From Flavobacteria bacterium MS024-2A (GTDB lineage: Bacteria; Bacteroidota; Bacteroidia; Flavobacteriales; Flavobacteriaceae), in NCBI GenBank assembly GCA_905182305.1, contig CAJJBB010000011.1, positions 1 through 64,000 of the forward strand: a DNA stretch of 64,000 nucleotides. Reading direction: 5' to 3'. The notes below the pieces were generated by a model. That model was given only the letters and a program-made list of their open reading frames with translations. It was not told the origin of the DNA and did not search any database. This document shows, piece by piece, positions 29,461 to 39,597 of this stretch. Position 1 is the stretch's first letter, and each line of letters begins with the position of its first letter. The translations under genes were made by a program, and so were the position numbers.

Positions 29461-29642
29461 AATTCTCAAGTCTAGCTTCATTAATAATACCTCCCTCACA
29501 TCGAAGACACCATAACTTTAACAAAAAGTAAAACTAATAATGGTCTACATCCTATATGTCGATTTTTGATTAGTCATACTTCTAAATATATATTTAGGGA
29601 TTTATTCGTTTATTTTATTTTCAAAATCAGAAAGCTCTTTCG

Positions 29643-29650
29643 TACATTTG
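29643..29650 (+). promoter_or_regulatory. -7 box TACATTTG upstream of PQQ-type dehydrogenase
   Basis: TAnnTTTG 24 nt before ATG 29674. Confidence 0.45.
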
Positions 29651-29673
29651 AGTTAGCTACAATTCATACCACT

Positions 29674-30792
29674 ATGAAACAAATAAAAATCTATTTCCTA
29701 GCCTTTGTGCTATTATCAAGTCTAAGCTGTGCACAAGAAAATACCCCAGCTATTGAAACGCCTGAAACTGTTGACTACACACACACTACTATAGTAGAAG
29801 GGATTGACATCCCTTGGGGTATGGATTTCATAAATGAAAACGAATTATTAGTTACTGAACTTTCGGGAAAGCTATACCGAGTCACTAAAGGCGTAAAAAC
29901 CGTAATAACAGGTTTGCCGGAGATTTATCTAAGAGGACAAGGTGGACTTTTAGATGTAGCTTTACATCCTGATTTTAAAAATAATAATCTCATCTACCTT
30001 ACTCTTTCAGCTACTTTAGATGGAGATCCCGGAGGGAATACGGCTCTATACAAAGCAAAATTGGTGGGCAATACCCTAAAAAACTTAAACTTGTTATACA
30101 AAGCAACACCTAATACCAAAAAAGGACAACATTTTGGTTCAAGAATCGCTTTTGACGGCAAGGGTCACCTTTATTTTTCAGTGGGTGATCGTGGAAATCG
30201 AGATGAAAACCCTCAAGATATTTCCCGTGATGGTGGAAAAATATACCGTCTAAATTTAGATGGCAGTATTCCGGAAGACAATCCTTTCGTATCTTCTAGT
30301 AAAGCAAAACAAGCTATATTTTCATATGGACACAGAAATCCACAAGGAATGACAGTTCACCCTACAACAAGTGCTATTTGGGTAAATGAACATGGGCCAC
30401 AAGGAGGGGATGAAATTAACAAGGTGGAAAGTGGTAAAAACTTTGGATGGCCAATAATTACATATGGAATTAACTACAGTGGAACCACTATTACTGACAA
30501 AACTAGTGATCCAACAATGGAACAACCCTTTTATTATTGGGTGCCTTCTATTGCTCCAAGTGGAATGGCATTTTCCACCTCAGATGTCTATAAGGGATGG
30601 AAAAATAACCTCTTTGTCGGATCACTGAAATTTGAATATTTAGAGCGTCTTGTTATTAAGGGAAACAAAGTAGTTAAAAGAGAAAAAATTCTTGATAAAA
30701 TTGGTCGAGTACGAAATGTAAAACAAGGTCCCGATGGTTATTTATATTTAGGGGTTGAAGGAAAAGGAATTATAAAAATAATGCCACTCTAA
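29674..30792 (+). CDS. PQQ-dependent sugar dehydrogenase-like (glucose/sorbosone dehydrogenase family) lipoprotein
   Basis: LSSLSC lipobox; IPWGMDFINENELLVTE, GQGGLLDVALHPDF, YSYGHRNPQGM, EHGPQGGDEINKV, KNFGWP. Confidence 0.9.
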   Translation: MKQIKIYFLAFVLLSSLSCAQENTPAIETPETVDYTHTTIVEGIDIPWGMDFINENELLVTELSGKLYRVTKGVKTVITGLPEIYLRGQGGLLDVALHPDFKNNNLIYLTLSATLDGDPGGNTALYKAKLVGNTLKNLNLLYKATPNTKKGQHFGSRIAFDGKGHLYFSVGDRGNRDENPQDISRDGGKIYRLNLDGSIPEDNPFVSSSKAKQAIFSYGHRNPQGMTVHPTTSAIWVNEHGPQGGDEINKVESGKNFGWPIITYGINYSGTTITDKTSDPTMEQPFYYWVPSIAPSGMAFSTSDVYKGWKNNLFVGSLKFEYLERLVIKGNKVVKREKILDKIGRVRNVKQGPDGYLYLGVEGKGIIKIMPL

Positions 30793-31205
30793 TGAAAAGT
30801 ATCGTGCTGATATATTTGCTCAGTTTAGGGGCTTTTTCCTCCTTTTTGTTTCAAAATAAAACAAAAAAAGAAAGCATAAAAGCAGGCTCAGAAATTTATC
30901 AAGATTTTTGTTTGCAATGCCATTTATCAAGTGGAATTGGTGTCTCCGGTGTATTTCCTCCTTTAAAAGCATCTGATTATTTATTAGAAAATACAAATCT
31001 TAGTATTGCTGGAATCAAGTACGGATTGAAAGGTAAGATTATTGTAAATAGTGAAGAATATAATGGTGTAATGGTAAGGCAGGGACTAGATGATGAAGAG
31101 GTTGCTGATGTTATGAATTATATTTTAAATGAATGGGGCAATCAAACAACAGCCTTCATTACTCCAAATCAAGTTTCAAAAATCCCTAAGTCATTAGTAG
31201 AATGA
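30792..31205 (+). CDS. c-type cytochrome
   Basis: YQDFCLQCHLSSGIGVSGVFPPLKASDYL (CxxCH). Confidence 0.88.
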   Translation: MKSIVLIYLLSLGAFSSFLFQNKTKKESIKAGSEIYQDFCLQCHLSSGIGVSGVFPPLKASDYLLENTNLSIAGIKYGLKGKIIVNSEEYNGVMVRQGLDDEEVADVMNYILNEWGNQTTAFITPNQVSKIPKSLVE

Positions 31206-31531
31206 GCGTCTTTGGTTCCTACTGGAATGCCTTTAAGGCAATTAAAAAGAGCTATTTACTCTATGGAGGTATTCTCCTTGGTTTTATCGTTTGGATGCTT
31301 TTCTTAGATACACATTCCTGGAATATCCATGCTGAATTAAACGATGAGATTGAAGCTTTAGAGCTAGAACAGGAAGCGCTAACAAAAATCATTAAAGATG
31401 ATAAGTATGCCATCGAACAACTTCAAAACGAAGATAGTCTTGAACATTTTGCGAGAGAACGCTATGGCCATAAAAAGAAAAATGAAACTATTTTTATTAT
31501 CGATCTTTCCGATACCCTTTCTAATAAATAA
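31202..31531 (+). CDS. FtsB/DivIC-like septum formation initiator
   Basis: One TM, coiled coil LNDEIEALELEQEALTKIIKDDKYAIEQLQNEDSLEHFARERYGHKKKNE. Confidence 0.85.
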   Translation: MSVFGSYWNAFKAIKKSYLLYGGILLGFIVWMLFLDTHSWNIHAELNDEIEALELEQEALTKIIKDDKYAIEQLQNEDSLEHFARERYGHKKKNETIFIIDLSDTLSNK

Positions 31532-31629
31532 AATTATTCCTGACTAAATAATCAACGAAATAATTGGCCTCTGGAATCTTTTATTAGGAATTAAATAATT
31601 GTATTTTTAGTGGCTCTTAAAACAAATTA

Positions 31630-32394
31630 ATGGGTAAAATCATAGCAATTGCTAATCAAAAAGGAGGAGTAGGAAAAACGACTACAGCGGTAAACTTAGC
31701 TGCTGCTTTGGGAGTCCTGGAAAAAAAAATACTCCTTATTGATGCAGACCCACAAGCCAATGCAACATCTGGTCTTGGAGTTGATGTTAATAAGGCTAAC
31801 TATGGCACTTACCAACTTCTAGAACATAGTATTAATGCAGCTGATGCTATTGTAACTACCAAAAGTCCTAACCTAGACTTAATCCCCTCTCATATTGATC
31901 TTGTTGCATCTGAAATTGAACTAGTTAACAAAGAGGAAAGAGAGTATATGCTTAAAAAAGCGCTCAAACAAACTAAAGAAGCTTATGATTATATTTTCAT
32001 TGATTGTGCACCCTCTTTAGGACTTATTACATTAAACGGCTTAGTCGCTGCAGACGCTGTTATTATCCCTATTCAATGTGAATACTTTGCCTTAGAAGGC
32101 CTTGGAAAATTGTTGAATACCATAAAAAGTGTTCAAAAACTTCACAACAAAGACCTTGATATTGAGGGTCTTTTACTGACCATGTACGATACTCGTTTAC
32201 GCTTATCTAATCAGGTAGTGGAAGAAGTAAAAAAACATTTTGGTAAAATGGTATTTAAAACTATTATCCAACGAAATATTAGACTTAGTGAAGCTCCTAG
32301 TTTTGGAGAAGACATCATCACTTATGATGCCTCTAGCAGAGGGGCAAAAAGTTACCTTTCATTAGGAAGTGAAATTTTAAAACGGAATAAATAA
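31630..32394 (+). CDS. parA: Chromosome partitioning ATPase ParA/Soj
   Basis: IIAIANQKGGVGKTTTAVNLAAAL, LIDADPQANATSGLGV. Confidence 0.97.
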   Translation: MGKIIAIANQKGGVGKTTTAVNLAAALGVLEKKILLIDADPQANATSGLGVDVNKANYGTYQLLEHSINAADAIVTTKSPNLDLIPSHIDLVASEIELVNKEEREYMLKKALKQTKEAYDYIFIDCAPSLGLITLNGLVAADAVIIPIQCEYFALEGLGKLLNTIKSVQKLHNKDLDIEGLLLTMYDTRLRLSNQVVEEVKKHFGKMVFKTIIQRNIRLSEAPSFGEDIITYDASSRGAKSYLSLGSEILKRNK

Positions 32395-32399
32395 TTTTC

Positions 32400-33293
32400 A
32401 TGGCAAAATATAAACGAAAACCCGCCTTAGGAAGAGGTCTCTCAGCTCTTTTAAACGATTCAAAAAAGACGATTGATTCCGAAAATGATATAAATTCAGT
32501 AGGGATCATTGGCAGTATTATTGATTTACCATTAGATAAAATTAGTGCCAATCCTTTTCAGTCTAGAACACATTTTAATGATGAAGCACTTAAAGAACTT
32601 AGTACCTCCATTAAAGAATTGGGTATTATTCAGCCAGTTACAGTTCGAAAAGTAGAAGAAAATCTATTTGAATTAGTGTCAGGAGAACGGCGGTTTAAAG
32701 CATCTAAAATAGCTGGATTAAAAAGTATTCCTGCGTATATTAGGTTGGCAAATGATCAAGAATCTTTAGAGATGGCTTTAGTTGAAAACATTCAGCGTCA
32801 AGATCTTGACCCTATTGAAATAGGACTTTCATATCAACGATTAATTGAAGAGATCGATTTAACCCAAGATCAATTAAGCGAACGCGTTGGCAAAAAACGC
32901 TCAACCATAACTAACTATATACGCTTACTTAAATTAGATCCTATTATTCAGACAGGAATTCGAGATGGTTTTGTAAGTATGGGTCATGGGCGTGCACTTG
33001 TCAATGTAGATAATATCCAAACCCAGTTGGACCTATACAAACTAATTGTAAAAAAAGGGCTTTCGGTTCGAGCTACCGAGATCTTGGTAAGAAACACAAA
33101 AGATCCTAAAACTTATAAGGGGACTTCTTATAAGCCCCCTTTTATAAAACAAGCCGCTCATGATTTAGAAATACTTTTTGAAACTCCTGTTTCAGTATCA
33201 GCCAATAGTGAGGGAAAGGGTGTGCTAAAAATCAGTTTTGATTCTCAGAAAAAACTCCAACATATTTTAAACAAAGTAAAAGGTGAAATCTAA
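32400..33293 (+). CDS. parB: Chromosome partitioning protein ParB
   Basis: ALGRGLSALL, IQPVTVRKVEENLFELVSGERRFKASKIAGL, GHGRALV. Confidence 0.97.
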   Translation: MAKYKRKPALGRGLSALLNDSKKTIDSENDINSVGIIGSIIDLPLDKISANPFQSRTHFNDEALKELSTSIKELGIIQPVTVRKVEENLFELVSGERRFKASKIAGLKSIPAYIRLANDQESLEMALVENIQRQDLDPIEIGLSYQRLIEEIDLTQDQLSERVGKKRSTITNYIRLLKLDPIIQTGIRDGFVSMGHGRALVNVDNIQTQLDLYKLIVKKGLSVRATEILVRNTKDPKTYKGTSYKPPFIKQAAHDLEILFETPVSVSANSEGKGVLKISFDSQKKLQHILNKVKGEI

Positions 33294-33891
33294 CATTTTT
33301 TTATTTTTCTTCTTTTGCTTCAATTTAGCTATGCTTTTTTCACAAGAAGAAAAAGTAAAAAAAGATAATAGTTTAAATACAATAACCGCACCAGATTCTA
33401 TTGGTAGTGGCAAACAATATTCCCAAAGAATTTTTCGCCTTATTGAAGATCCACTTACCCCATCAAAAGCCGCATTTTATTCGGCTATTATACCAGGATT
33501 AGGACAGGTATATATTGGAAAATCCTGGAAAGTTCCAATGGTATATGCAGCTATTGGTGCTTCTCTTTATTATTATGATTTAAATAATAAGGAAATGAAT
33601 AAATACAGAACCGCTTATAAAAGGAGACAAAATGGTTTTTTTGATGATGAGTTTCTAGAAACAGATATTCCCATAACAACAGAACAACTATTACTTGGGA
33701 TGGACTTTCATAAAAATTATAGAGATATTGCAATGATTTTAGCAGCTGCAGCATATATGCTAAATATACTTGATGCAAATGTAAGCGCACACCTACTTCA
33801 GTTTAATGTGAATGACGACTTAAGTGTGACTCCTAATTTAATATTTGATCCTGAAATGACTGGCTTACGTTTGGCAATAAAATTTAATTGA
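33283..33891 (+). CDS. DUF5683 domain protein
   Basis: PSKAAFYSAIIPGLGQVYIGKSWKVPMVYAAIGASLYYY; GTG start overlapping parB. Confidence 0.8.
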   Translation: MKSNIFLFFFFCFNLAMLFSQEEKVKKDNSLNTITAPDSIGSGKQYSQRIFRLIEDPLTPSKAAFYSAIIPGLGQVYIGKSWKVPMVYAAIGASLYYYDLNNKEMNKYRTAYKRRQNGFFDDEFLETDIPITTEQLLLGMDFHKNYRDIAMILAAAAYMLNILDANVSAHLLQFNVNDDLSVTPNLIFDPEMTGLRLAIKFN

Positions 33892-33904
33892 ATAACTGGA
33901 ATAA

Positions 33905-34609
33905 ATGAAAATCGCATTATTAGGTTATGGAAAAATGGGACAAACCATAGAAAGGTTTGCACTAGAAAGAAATCATAAAATCGTCTATACCGCAGATAAA
34001 AATTCGGAAAAAGGTGATCTAAAACAGGCAGATGTTGCCATCAACTTTAGTGTTCCTGAAGCTGCAGTATCTAATATCAAACAAGCTATGCAACTAAAGA
34101 TTCCTGTTGTTAGTGGAACCACAGGCTGGCTAGATAAGTTTGAAGAAATAACACAATTTTGTGAAGAAAAAAACACAGCTTTTCTTTATGCATCTAATTT
34201 TAGCATTGGGGTTAACTTATTTTTTAAATTAAATGATTTAGTGGCACGCCTAATAGAACCACATAAAGAAAAATACAGGGTAAGCATAAAAGAAATTCAT
34301 CATGTTCATAAGCTAGATGCTCCAAGTGGTACCGCATTATCACTTGCAAAATCACTTTTAAGTACTGATTATTTTAAGGAATGGGAATTAAATGGCACTG
34401 GTTTAGAAAAGCTTAATATTGAAGCTATAAGAGAAGGAGAAGTACCAGGAAAACACATCGTTACCTACCACTCTCAAGTTGATGAAATTAGTATTAAGCA
34501 TGAGGCATTTAATCGAGATGGCTTTGCCAAAGGAGCTATAATTGCAGCAGAATGGCTGGCAGACAAAAAAGGAATCTTTACAATGCAAGATGTTTTAAAT
34601 ATTTCTTAA
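33905..34609 (+). CDS. dapB: 4-hydroxy-tetrahydrodipicolinate reductase
   Basis: MKIALLGYGKMGQTIE, VVSGTTGW, EIHHVHKLDAPSGTALSLA. Confidence 0.96.
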   Translation: MKIALLGYGKMGQTIERFALERNHKIVYTADKNSEKGDLKQADVAINFSVPEAAVSNIKQAMQLKIPVVSGTTGWLDKFEEITQFCEEKNTAFLYASNFSIGVNLFFKLNDLVARLIEPHKEKYRVSIKEIHHVHKLDAPSGTALSLAKSLLSTDYFKEWELNGTGLEKLNIEAIREGEVPGKHIVTYHSQVDEISIKHEAFNRDGFAKGAIIAAEWLADKKGIFTMQDVLNIS

Positions 34610-34657
34610 TTGCGATGTGGATTTAAGGGATACTCTTATATTTGAAAAAAATAATTA

Positions 34658-36355
34658 ATGATACTTTCCTCATGGATTCTTTTCGTTCTGGCAATTCAAA
34701 TAATTCACTTTTTAGGGACTTGGAGACTCTATAAAGCAGCTGGCTATAAAGGATGGTATGCTGCTATTCCTATTTATAACGCGTTTATTTTAATGAAAAT
34801 TATTAAACGTCCTTCATGGTGGGTACTGTTGCTTTTTATTCCAACCGTAAATCTAATTGTCTTTGGAGCAATATGGATTGAAACACTTCGGAGTTTTGGC
34901 AAAAACACAATTAAAGATACTTTTCTCGGATTAGCATCATTTGGATTATATATATACACTATAAATTACAGTAATAAACCATCTCATATCCCTAATCGAG
35001 ATTTACGTTCTAAAACTGGTGTTGGAGAAACCTTAAGTTCCATTTTATTTGCAATCGTTGCAGCAACAATTGTACATAACTACGTTATGCAACCTTATAT
35101 AATTCCTACTGGATCATTAGAAAAATCTTTACTAATAGGAGATTTTTTATTTGTAAGTAAATTTCACTATGGTGCAAGAGTACCAATGACGGCTGTTTCG
35201 GTCCCTATGGTTCATGATACTGTTCCATTTTTAAAAATACGTTCATATCTAAAAAATCCACAGCTTCCTTATTTAAGATTGCCAGCCCTTCAGAAAATAA
35301 AACGAAATGATATTGTCGTTTTTAGTTGGCCTGCAGATACTGTTCGTCAATTTTTTGTTCGTGAAAAAAGAGTAGATAAACCCATTGACAAAAAATCTAA
35401 TTATGTCAAACGTTGTCTTGGAATTCCTGGCGATACTCTCGAAATTATTAATGGTTTTGTACATACAAATGGAGTGAGAAATATACTCCCCTCTAGAGCT
35501 CGAGTTCAATACACCTTCAATGCTTTTGCTCAAAAAGGAGTTTCTTCTCGAAAGTTACTAGCTGCAGGCTTTGAAGACTTTAATAGAAAATATAAAATTG
35601 AAAACATAACTGAAAATAGCTATCAGAAACTCATACCCCATATTGTTGGAAGGATTGGAAATACGGTTGAAGATTTTTCAGTAATCACTAAAGCAAAAGG
35701 ATTACCACCTAAATTAATTAGACAACTTGGCCTTCGGGTGAGTGAGATTTTAGAAACTAATAAAGAATTAACCCTTACAATTAATGAAGCTAATGGTTTA
35801 AAAAGTCTTGAAGGAATTGATAGTGTAAAACAACGTATTCTCACGAGTAAAACTTCAAATGAAACCTTTTTCCCTAATAAGATACCATTTAATTGGAACG
35901 AAGATAATTTTGGTCCACTATTGATTCCAAAAAAAGGAATGACTATTGCCTTGTCACGTGATAATCTTCCATTGTATAAAAAAATTATTCAAGAGTATGA
36001 AAATAACATACTTGAACTTACACCAACAAAAATTAAAATTAATGGTTCAGTGGAAACTGAATATACTTTTAAAAAGGATTATTACTGGATGATGGGTGAT
36101 AACAGGCATCGTTCTGAGGATAGTCGTTTTTGGGGATTTGTTCCAGAAGATCATATTGTAGGTAAACCTGTTTTTATCTGGTTTAGTATTAAAGGAATTA
36201 ACGATGGAATAAAAAATTGGTCCGTACGCTGGAATCGCGTTTTTACAACCGTTGATGGTCCCGGAGAAAGGTATTCATATTTCCCGTTTTTTATTGGGTT
36301 TATAATTCTCTGGCAAGGTTTTGTCTTCATCAGAAAACGGAAGCTAAAAAAATAA
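34658..36355 (+). CDS. lepB: Signal peptidase I, with N-terminal DUF5684-like membrane segment
   Basis: IPTGSLEKSLLIGDFLFVSKFHYG (Ser), FVREKRVDKPIDKKSNYVKRCLGIPGDTLEI (Lys), MMGDNRHRSEDSRFWGFVP. Confidence 0.95.
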   Translation: MILSSWILFVLAIQIIHFLGTWRLYKAAGYKGWYAAIPIYNAFILMKIIKRPSWWVLLLFIPTVNLIVFGAIWIETLRSFGKNTIKDTFLGLASFGLYIYTINYSNKPSHIPNRDLRSKTGVGETLSSILFAIVAATIVHNYVMQPYIIPTGSLEKSLLIGDFLFVSKFHYGARVPMTAVSVPMVHDTVPFLKIRSYLKNPQLPYLRLPALQKIKRNDIVVFSWPADTVRQFFVREKRVDKPIDKKSNYVKRCLGIPGDTLEIINGFVHTNGVRNILPSRARVQYTFNAFAQKGVSSRKLLAAGFEDFNRKYKIENITENSYQKLIPHIVGRIGNTVEDFSVITKAKGLPPKLIRQLGLRVSEILETNKELTLTINEANGLKSLEGIDSVKQRILTSKTSNETFFPNKIPFNWNEDNFGPLLIPKKGMTIALSRDNLPLYKKIIQEYENNILELTPTKIKINGSVETEYTFKKDYYWMMGDNRHRSEDSRFWGFVPEDHIVGKPVFIWFSIKGINDGIKNWSVRWNRVFTTVDGPGERYSYFPFFIGFIILWQGFVFIRKRKLKK

Positions 36356-36356
36356 A

Positions 36357-36968
36357 ATGCAAGCTGTTATATGTCCTGCGTACCTTCCTAATGTTCCCTA
36401 CTTTGCTTGGCTTTGTTCTCAAGAGCTTGTTAATTTCGTGACAGATACCCACTATCAAAAACAAACTTTTCGAAACAGAACTCCAATTTATGGAGCAAAT
36501 GGAAAGCTAAACCTAACAATTCCTATTTCGCATACGGAAAAAGAAAAAATTCAAGAAAATGCTGTTATTATTTCTTATGAAATGAACTGGCAAAATAACC
36601 ACTGGAAATCTATATGTTCAGCCTATAAGTCATCACCTTACTTTGAGTTTTATGAACATGATTTAGCGCTATCTTTTAATGAAAAAACAACTACTCTTTT
36701 TGATTTTAACATCCGCTTGATTGAAAAGATAATGTTACTAATGGAACATCATTTTATTTTTCAAAAAGTAGCTTGGAACCCCAAAAAACATAAAAGATTA
36801 GATCTTTTTTTAGAAGCTAAGAATCCTCCGCTTCTTGAGCAAGAAGTCTATACACAGGTATTTATGGAGAAAACAGGTTTCCTGCCAAATCTCAGTGTCT
36901 TAGATGTACTATTTAACCTTGGTCCTAATTGTGCGAATTATCTTAAAAATGCTGCTAGATTCGTTTAA
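36357..36968 (+). CDS. WbqC-like family protein
   Basis: PAYLPNVPYFAWLCSQELVNFVTDTHYQKQTFRNRTPIYGANGKLNLTIPI. Confidence 0.82.
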   Translation: MQAVICPAYLPNVPYFAWLCSQELVNFVTDTHYQKQTFRNRTPIYGANGKLNLTIPISHTEKEKIQENAVIISYEMNWQNNHWKSICSAYKSSPYFEFYEHDLALSFNEKTTTLFDFNIRLIEKIMLLMEHHFIFQKVAWNPKKHKRLDLFLEAKNPPLLEQEVYTQVFMEKTGFLPNLSVLDVLFNLGPNCANYLKNAARFV

Positions 36969-37972
36969 GGCCATTCTAATGATACACTTATAGGTTTATG
37001 ATCAGATAGTTTAATAGAATGTGTTTTAAAAGAAATTGTTTTCATTTTAGGGTCTGTTAAAATATAGTCAATACGCAACGGAAAATAAGGGAATTGATAA
37101 GTAGCACCAAAACCGGCACCTTTAGCCAAAAATGAATCTTTCATTCCTTTTGAAAGAGCTCTGTAGCTTGCAGAAAATGCATTGTTATTTAAATCAGTAC
37201 ATATAATTTCAGGAAAGACGCTCCCATTCATGATTTTTTTAACCTGTAAAATCTGTAACTGTTGAATTGTAAATACTTCATTTATTTTAGAGCGAATTTT
37301 TTTAGAATAGTGAGAATCAACCAAAGTATCTTTCAAATTAAAACCTAATGATTCAAAGTGAATGTTATACAAACGTAAAGTATCTTTTTTATATAAAAAA
37401 TCAACATACATTCCTCCATTTTCAGAGCCAGTAAATAAAACAGGTTGTGGATTGTATAATGGTAATTTAGATATAATACATGACCCAACTTTACCGTTTT
37501 TAGTATAAGGAGTGAAAAATAAGTAAGGATAGCCTTTAAAAATTGGTGCTAAATCTATTGCGTACTCTTGAAAAGAAATAATATCAGGGCTTTCATTTGT
37601 AATGAAAGTAGCAATTTCTTTGGGAATATTAGATGTGTCTAACCATTTAAATCTATTAAAAGATCTAACATTATAACTCATTACAGAAAGTCCATCAGAA
37701 GTGATAATACCATTGTCTTTGAATTGATAAAGGAGACGCCATTCTTTAAAACCAATAGCAAATGTTAACACAAACAAAAGGAAAGGCCATTTAAAACGTA
37801 TGAGCCAGAAAATAAAAAAAAGAATATTCGTAAAACACAACAAAGGAACAACCAATGAAAAAATAGGAATTGATATTATACCTGAAATGCTTCCCATAGC
37901 GATTAATTGTAGAACTAGCAGCAGGGCATTTATAAAAGCAAAAAATCGGACAAATGTCTTTTTCCATTTCAT
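36965..37972 (-). CDS. Endonuclease/exonuclease/phosphatase family membrane protein
   Basis: N-terminal TM segments; VMSYNVRSFNRFKW, ISFQEYA, ICTDLNNNAFSASYRAL, RIDYILTD, SDHKPISVSL. Confidence 0.9.
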   Translation of the reverse strand: MKWKKTFVRFFAFINALLLVLQLIAMGSISGIISIPIFSLVVPLLCFTNILFFIFWLIRFKWPFLLFVLTFAIGFKEWRLLYQFKDNGIITSDGLSVMSYNVRSFNRFKWLDTSNIPKEIATFITNESPDIISFQEYAIDLAPIFKGYPYLFFTPYTKNGKVGSCIISKLPLYNPQPVLFTGSENGGMYVDFLYKKDTLRLYNIHFESLGFNLKDTLVDSHYSKKIRSKINEVFTIQQLQILQVKKIMNGSVFPEIICTDLNNNAFSASYRALSKGMKDSFLAKGAGFGATYQFPYFPLRIDYILTDPKMKTISFKTHSIKLSDHKPISVSLEWP

Positions 37973-37987
37973 TGAAGCTATATATTA

Positions 37988-38860
37988 TTAGTTTTTACCA
38001 GCTTGAAAAAGATAATCTTTTTCTATTTGTGATAAACTTTCATATCCTGATGTACTTATCTTATCTAAAATAGCATCAATTTTTTTCTGATGCAAAGTAT
38101 CAGAAGTTGGTGTGGATTTAATTTTTTTTGATGATTTTTTTTTATGTACTGTTCTTAAAGTTGGTTTTTTTTTAAATAAATCAATTGTTTTTGTGATAAA
38201 ACGTTCAAAAGGAAGGCCAATATCAATTCCATTTTGCAGACGTTGTGCAAATAAAAAGCCCAAACCAGCACCACCTAAATGTGCTAAATGACCACCTGCA
38301 TTTCCATAAGGGATTTGAATAATATCAATTAAAACAAAACCAATAGCTAAATAACGTAACTTTATGTTAAAGAAGATAATTCGTACTTCCTGATCTGGGG
38401 AATAAGTACTGATAAATACAAATATCCCCATAACACCTGCAGAAGCACCAATCATAGATGGGGTAGCATTTTGAAAAGCAGGAAACAGTGCATAGCTCAA
38501 TAAAAAAGTAAATGCACCCACTACTACTCCTAAAAAATAAACATTTAAAAATATTTTTACAGGAAATAAATTTAAAAATAAGCGGGAGGAAAAGTATAAT
38601 AAATACATATTCCAAAATAGATGAAAAAAACCCGAATGAATAAAACTATAAGTCACAATTGACCATGGCTGAAATAATAAAGTTCCCCAGTCTGAAGAAA
38701 GTTCAAAAAAACTAATAAAAGTTCCATATGGAATAGCAAAAAGGAAAAATAAGGTTTTTAAAAACAAAGGGAATATGAAACAAATAATATTTAAAAGTAT
38801 GAGCTTTTCAGCGCTATTCATTTGTTGAACGCGGGATCTTATTTGATCTATCAAACTCAT
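37988..38860 (-). CDS. Rhomboid family intramembrane serine protease
   Basis: GFFHLFWNMYLLYF, MIGASAGVMGIFVF, HLAHLGGAGLGFLFA. Confidence 0.9.
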   Translation of the reverse strand: MSLIDQIRSRVQQMNSAEKLILLNIICFIFPLFLKTLFFLFAIPYGTFISFFELSSDWGTLLFQPWSIVTYSFIHSGFFHLFWNMYLLYFSSRLFLNLFPVKIFLNVYFLGVVVGAFTFLLSYALFPAFQNATPSMIGASAGVMGIFVFISTYSPDQEVRIIFFNIKLRYLAIGFVLIDIIQIPYGNAGGHLAHLGGAGLGFLFAQRLQNGIDIGLPFERFITKTIDLFKKKPTLRTVHKKKSSKKIKSTPTSDTLHQKKIDAILDKISTSGYESLSQIEKDYLFQAGKN

Positions 38861-39597
38861 CAGTTCAAACGATTATTATTAAATTGATTTTTTTTCCAAT
38901 ACCACAACATCACTAATCCGGTTACAGCTCCTCCAACATGAGCGAAATGAGCTATAGGTCCAATTGAATATGAAGTAAAGCCGAAAAATAAATCACTTAA
39001 AATTAAAATAGGAACTAAAATTTTTGCTTTTACAGGAATGGGAGGAAAAAGTAGCATTAAACGTGCGTTTGGGAAAAGAAAGGCAAAAGCAACTAAGATT
39101 CCATATAAGGCGCCTGAAGCACCTACCATAACGCTATTAAAAGTAGATAAACCAGATAATAATTTTTCGCGTCCTATTCGTTCCACCATACTATATGATA
39201 AATCACTTGTTTGGAAAAATGTACTAATCTGACTGCTTGTTAATCCTTCAGCCAATAAAATATTAGATACTTGATTAACCTGAAAGTAATACAAGAGTAA
39301 TTGAAATGCAGCAGCACCAAAACCAGTGGAAAGGTAAAAGAATATGAATTTTTTTCGTCCCCACATTTGTTCAATTGGAGTCCCAAACATATAAAGTCCA
39401 AACATATTAAAGAAAATGTGACCTATGTCACCATGCATAAACATGTGAGTTAAGGGTTGCCAAATTTTAAATTTAGGGTTTGAAGGATAGTGTAATGCGA
39501 AAAGATCGTAAACTAGATCTCCCAACGAAATAGAAGCCACAAAAAAAATTACATTAATGATCAAAAGATGCTTTACGGTTTCTGTTATTGTTCGCAT
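38860..39597 (-). CDS. Rhomboid family intramembrane serine protease
   Basis: DIGHIFFNMFGLYMFG, VGASGALYGILVAFAF, HFAHVGGAVTGLVM. Confidence 0.92.
   Translation of the reverse strand: MRTITETVKHLLIINVIFFVASISLGDLVYDLFALHYPSNPKFKIWQPLTHMFMHGDIGHIFFNMFGLYMFGTPIEQMWGRKKFIFFYLSTGFGAAAFQLLLYYFQVNQVSNILLAEGLTSSQISTFFQTSDLSYSMVERIGREKLLSGLSTFNSVMVGASGALYGILVAFAFLFPNARLMLLFPPIPVKAKILVPILILSDLFFGFTSYSIGPIAHFAHVGGAVTGLVMLWYWKKNQFNNNRLN

Noticed and set aside
31532-31629. parS site next to parAB
   Set aside because: No convincing GTTTCACGTGAAAC-like palindrome was seen in the spacer.
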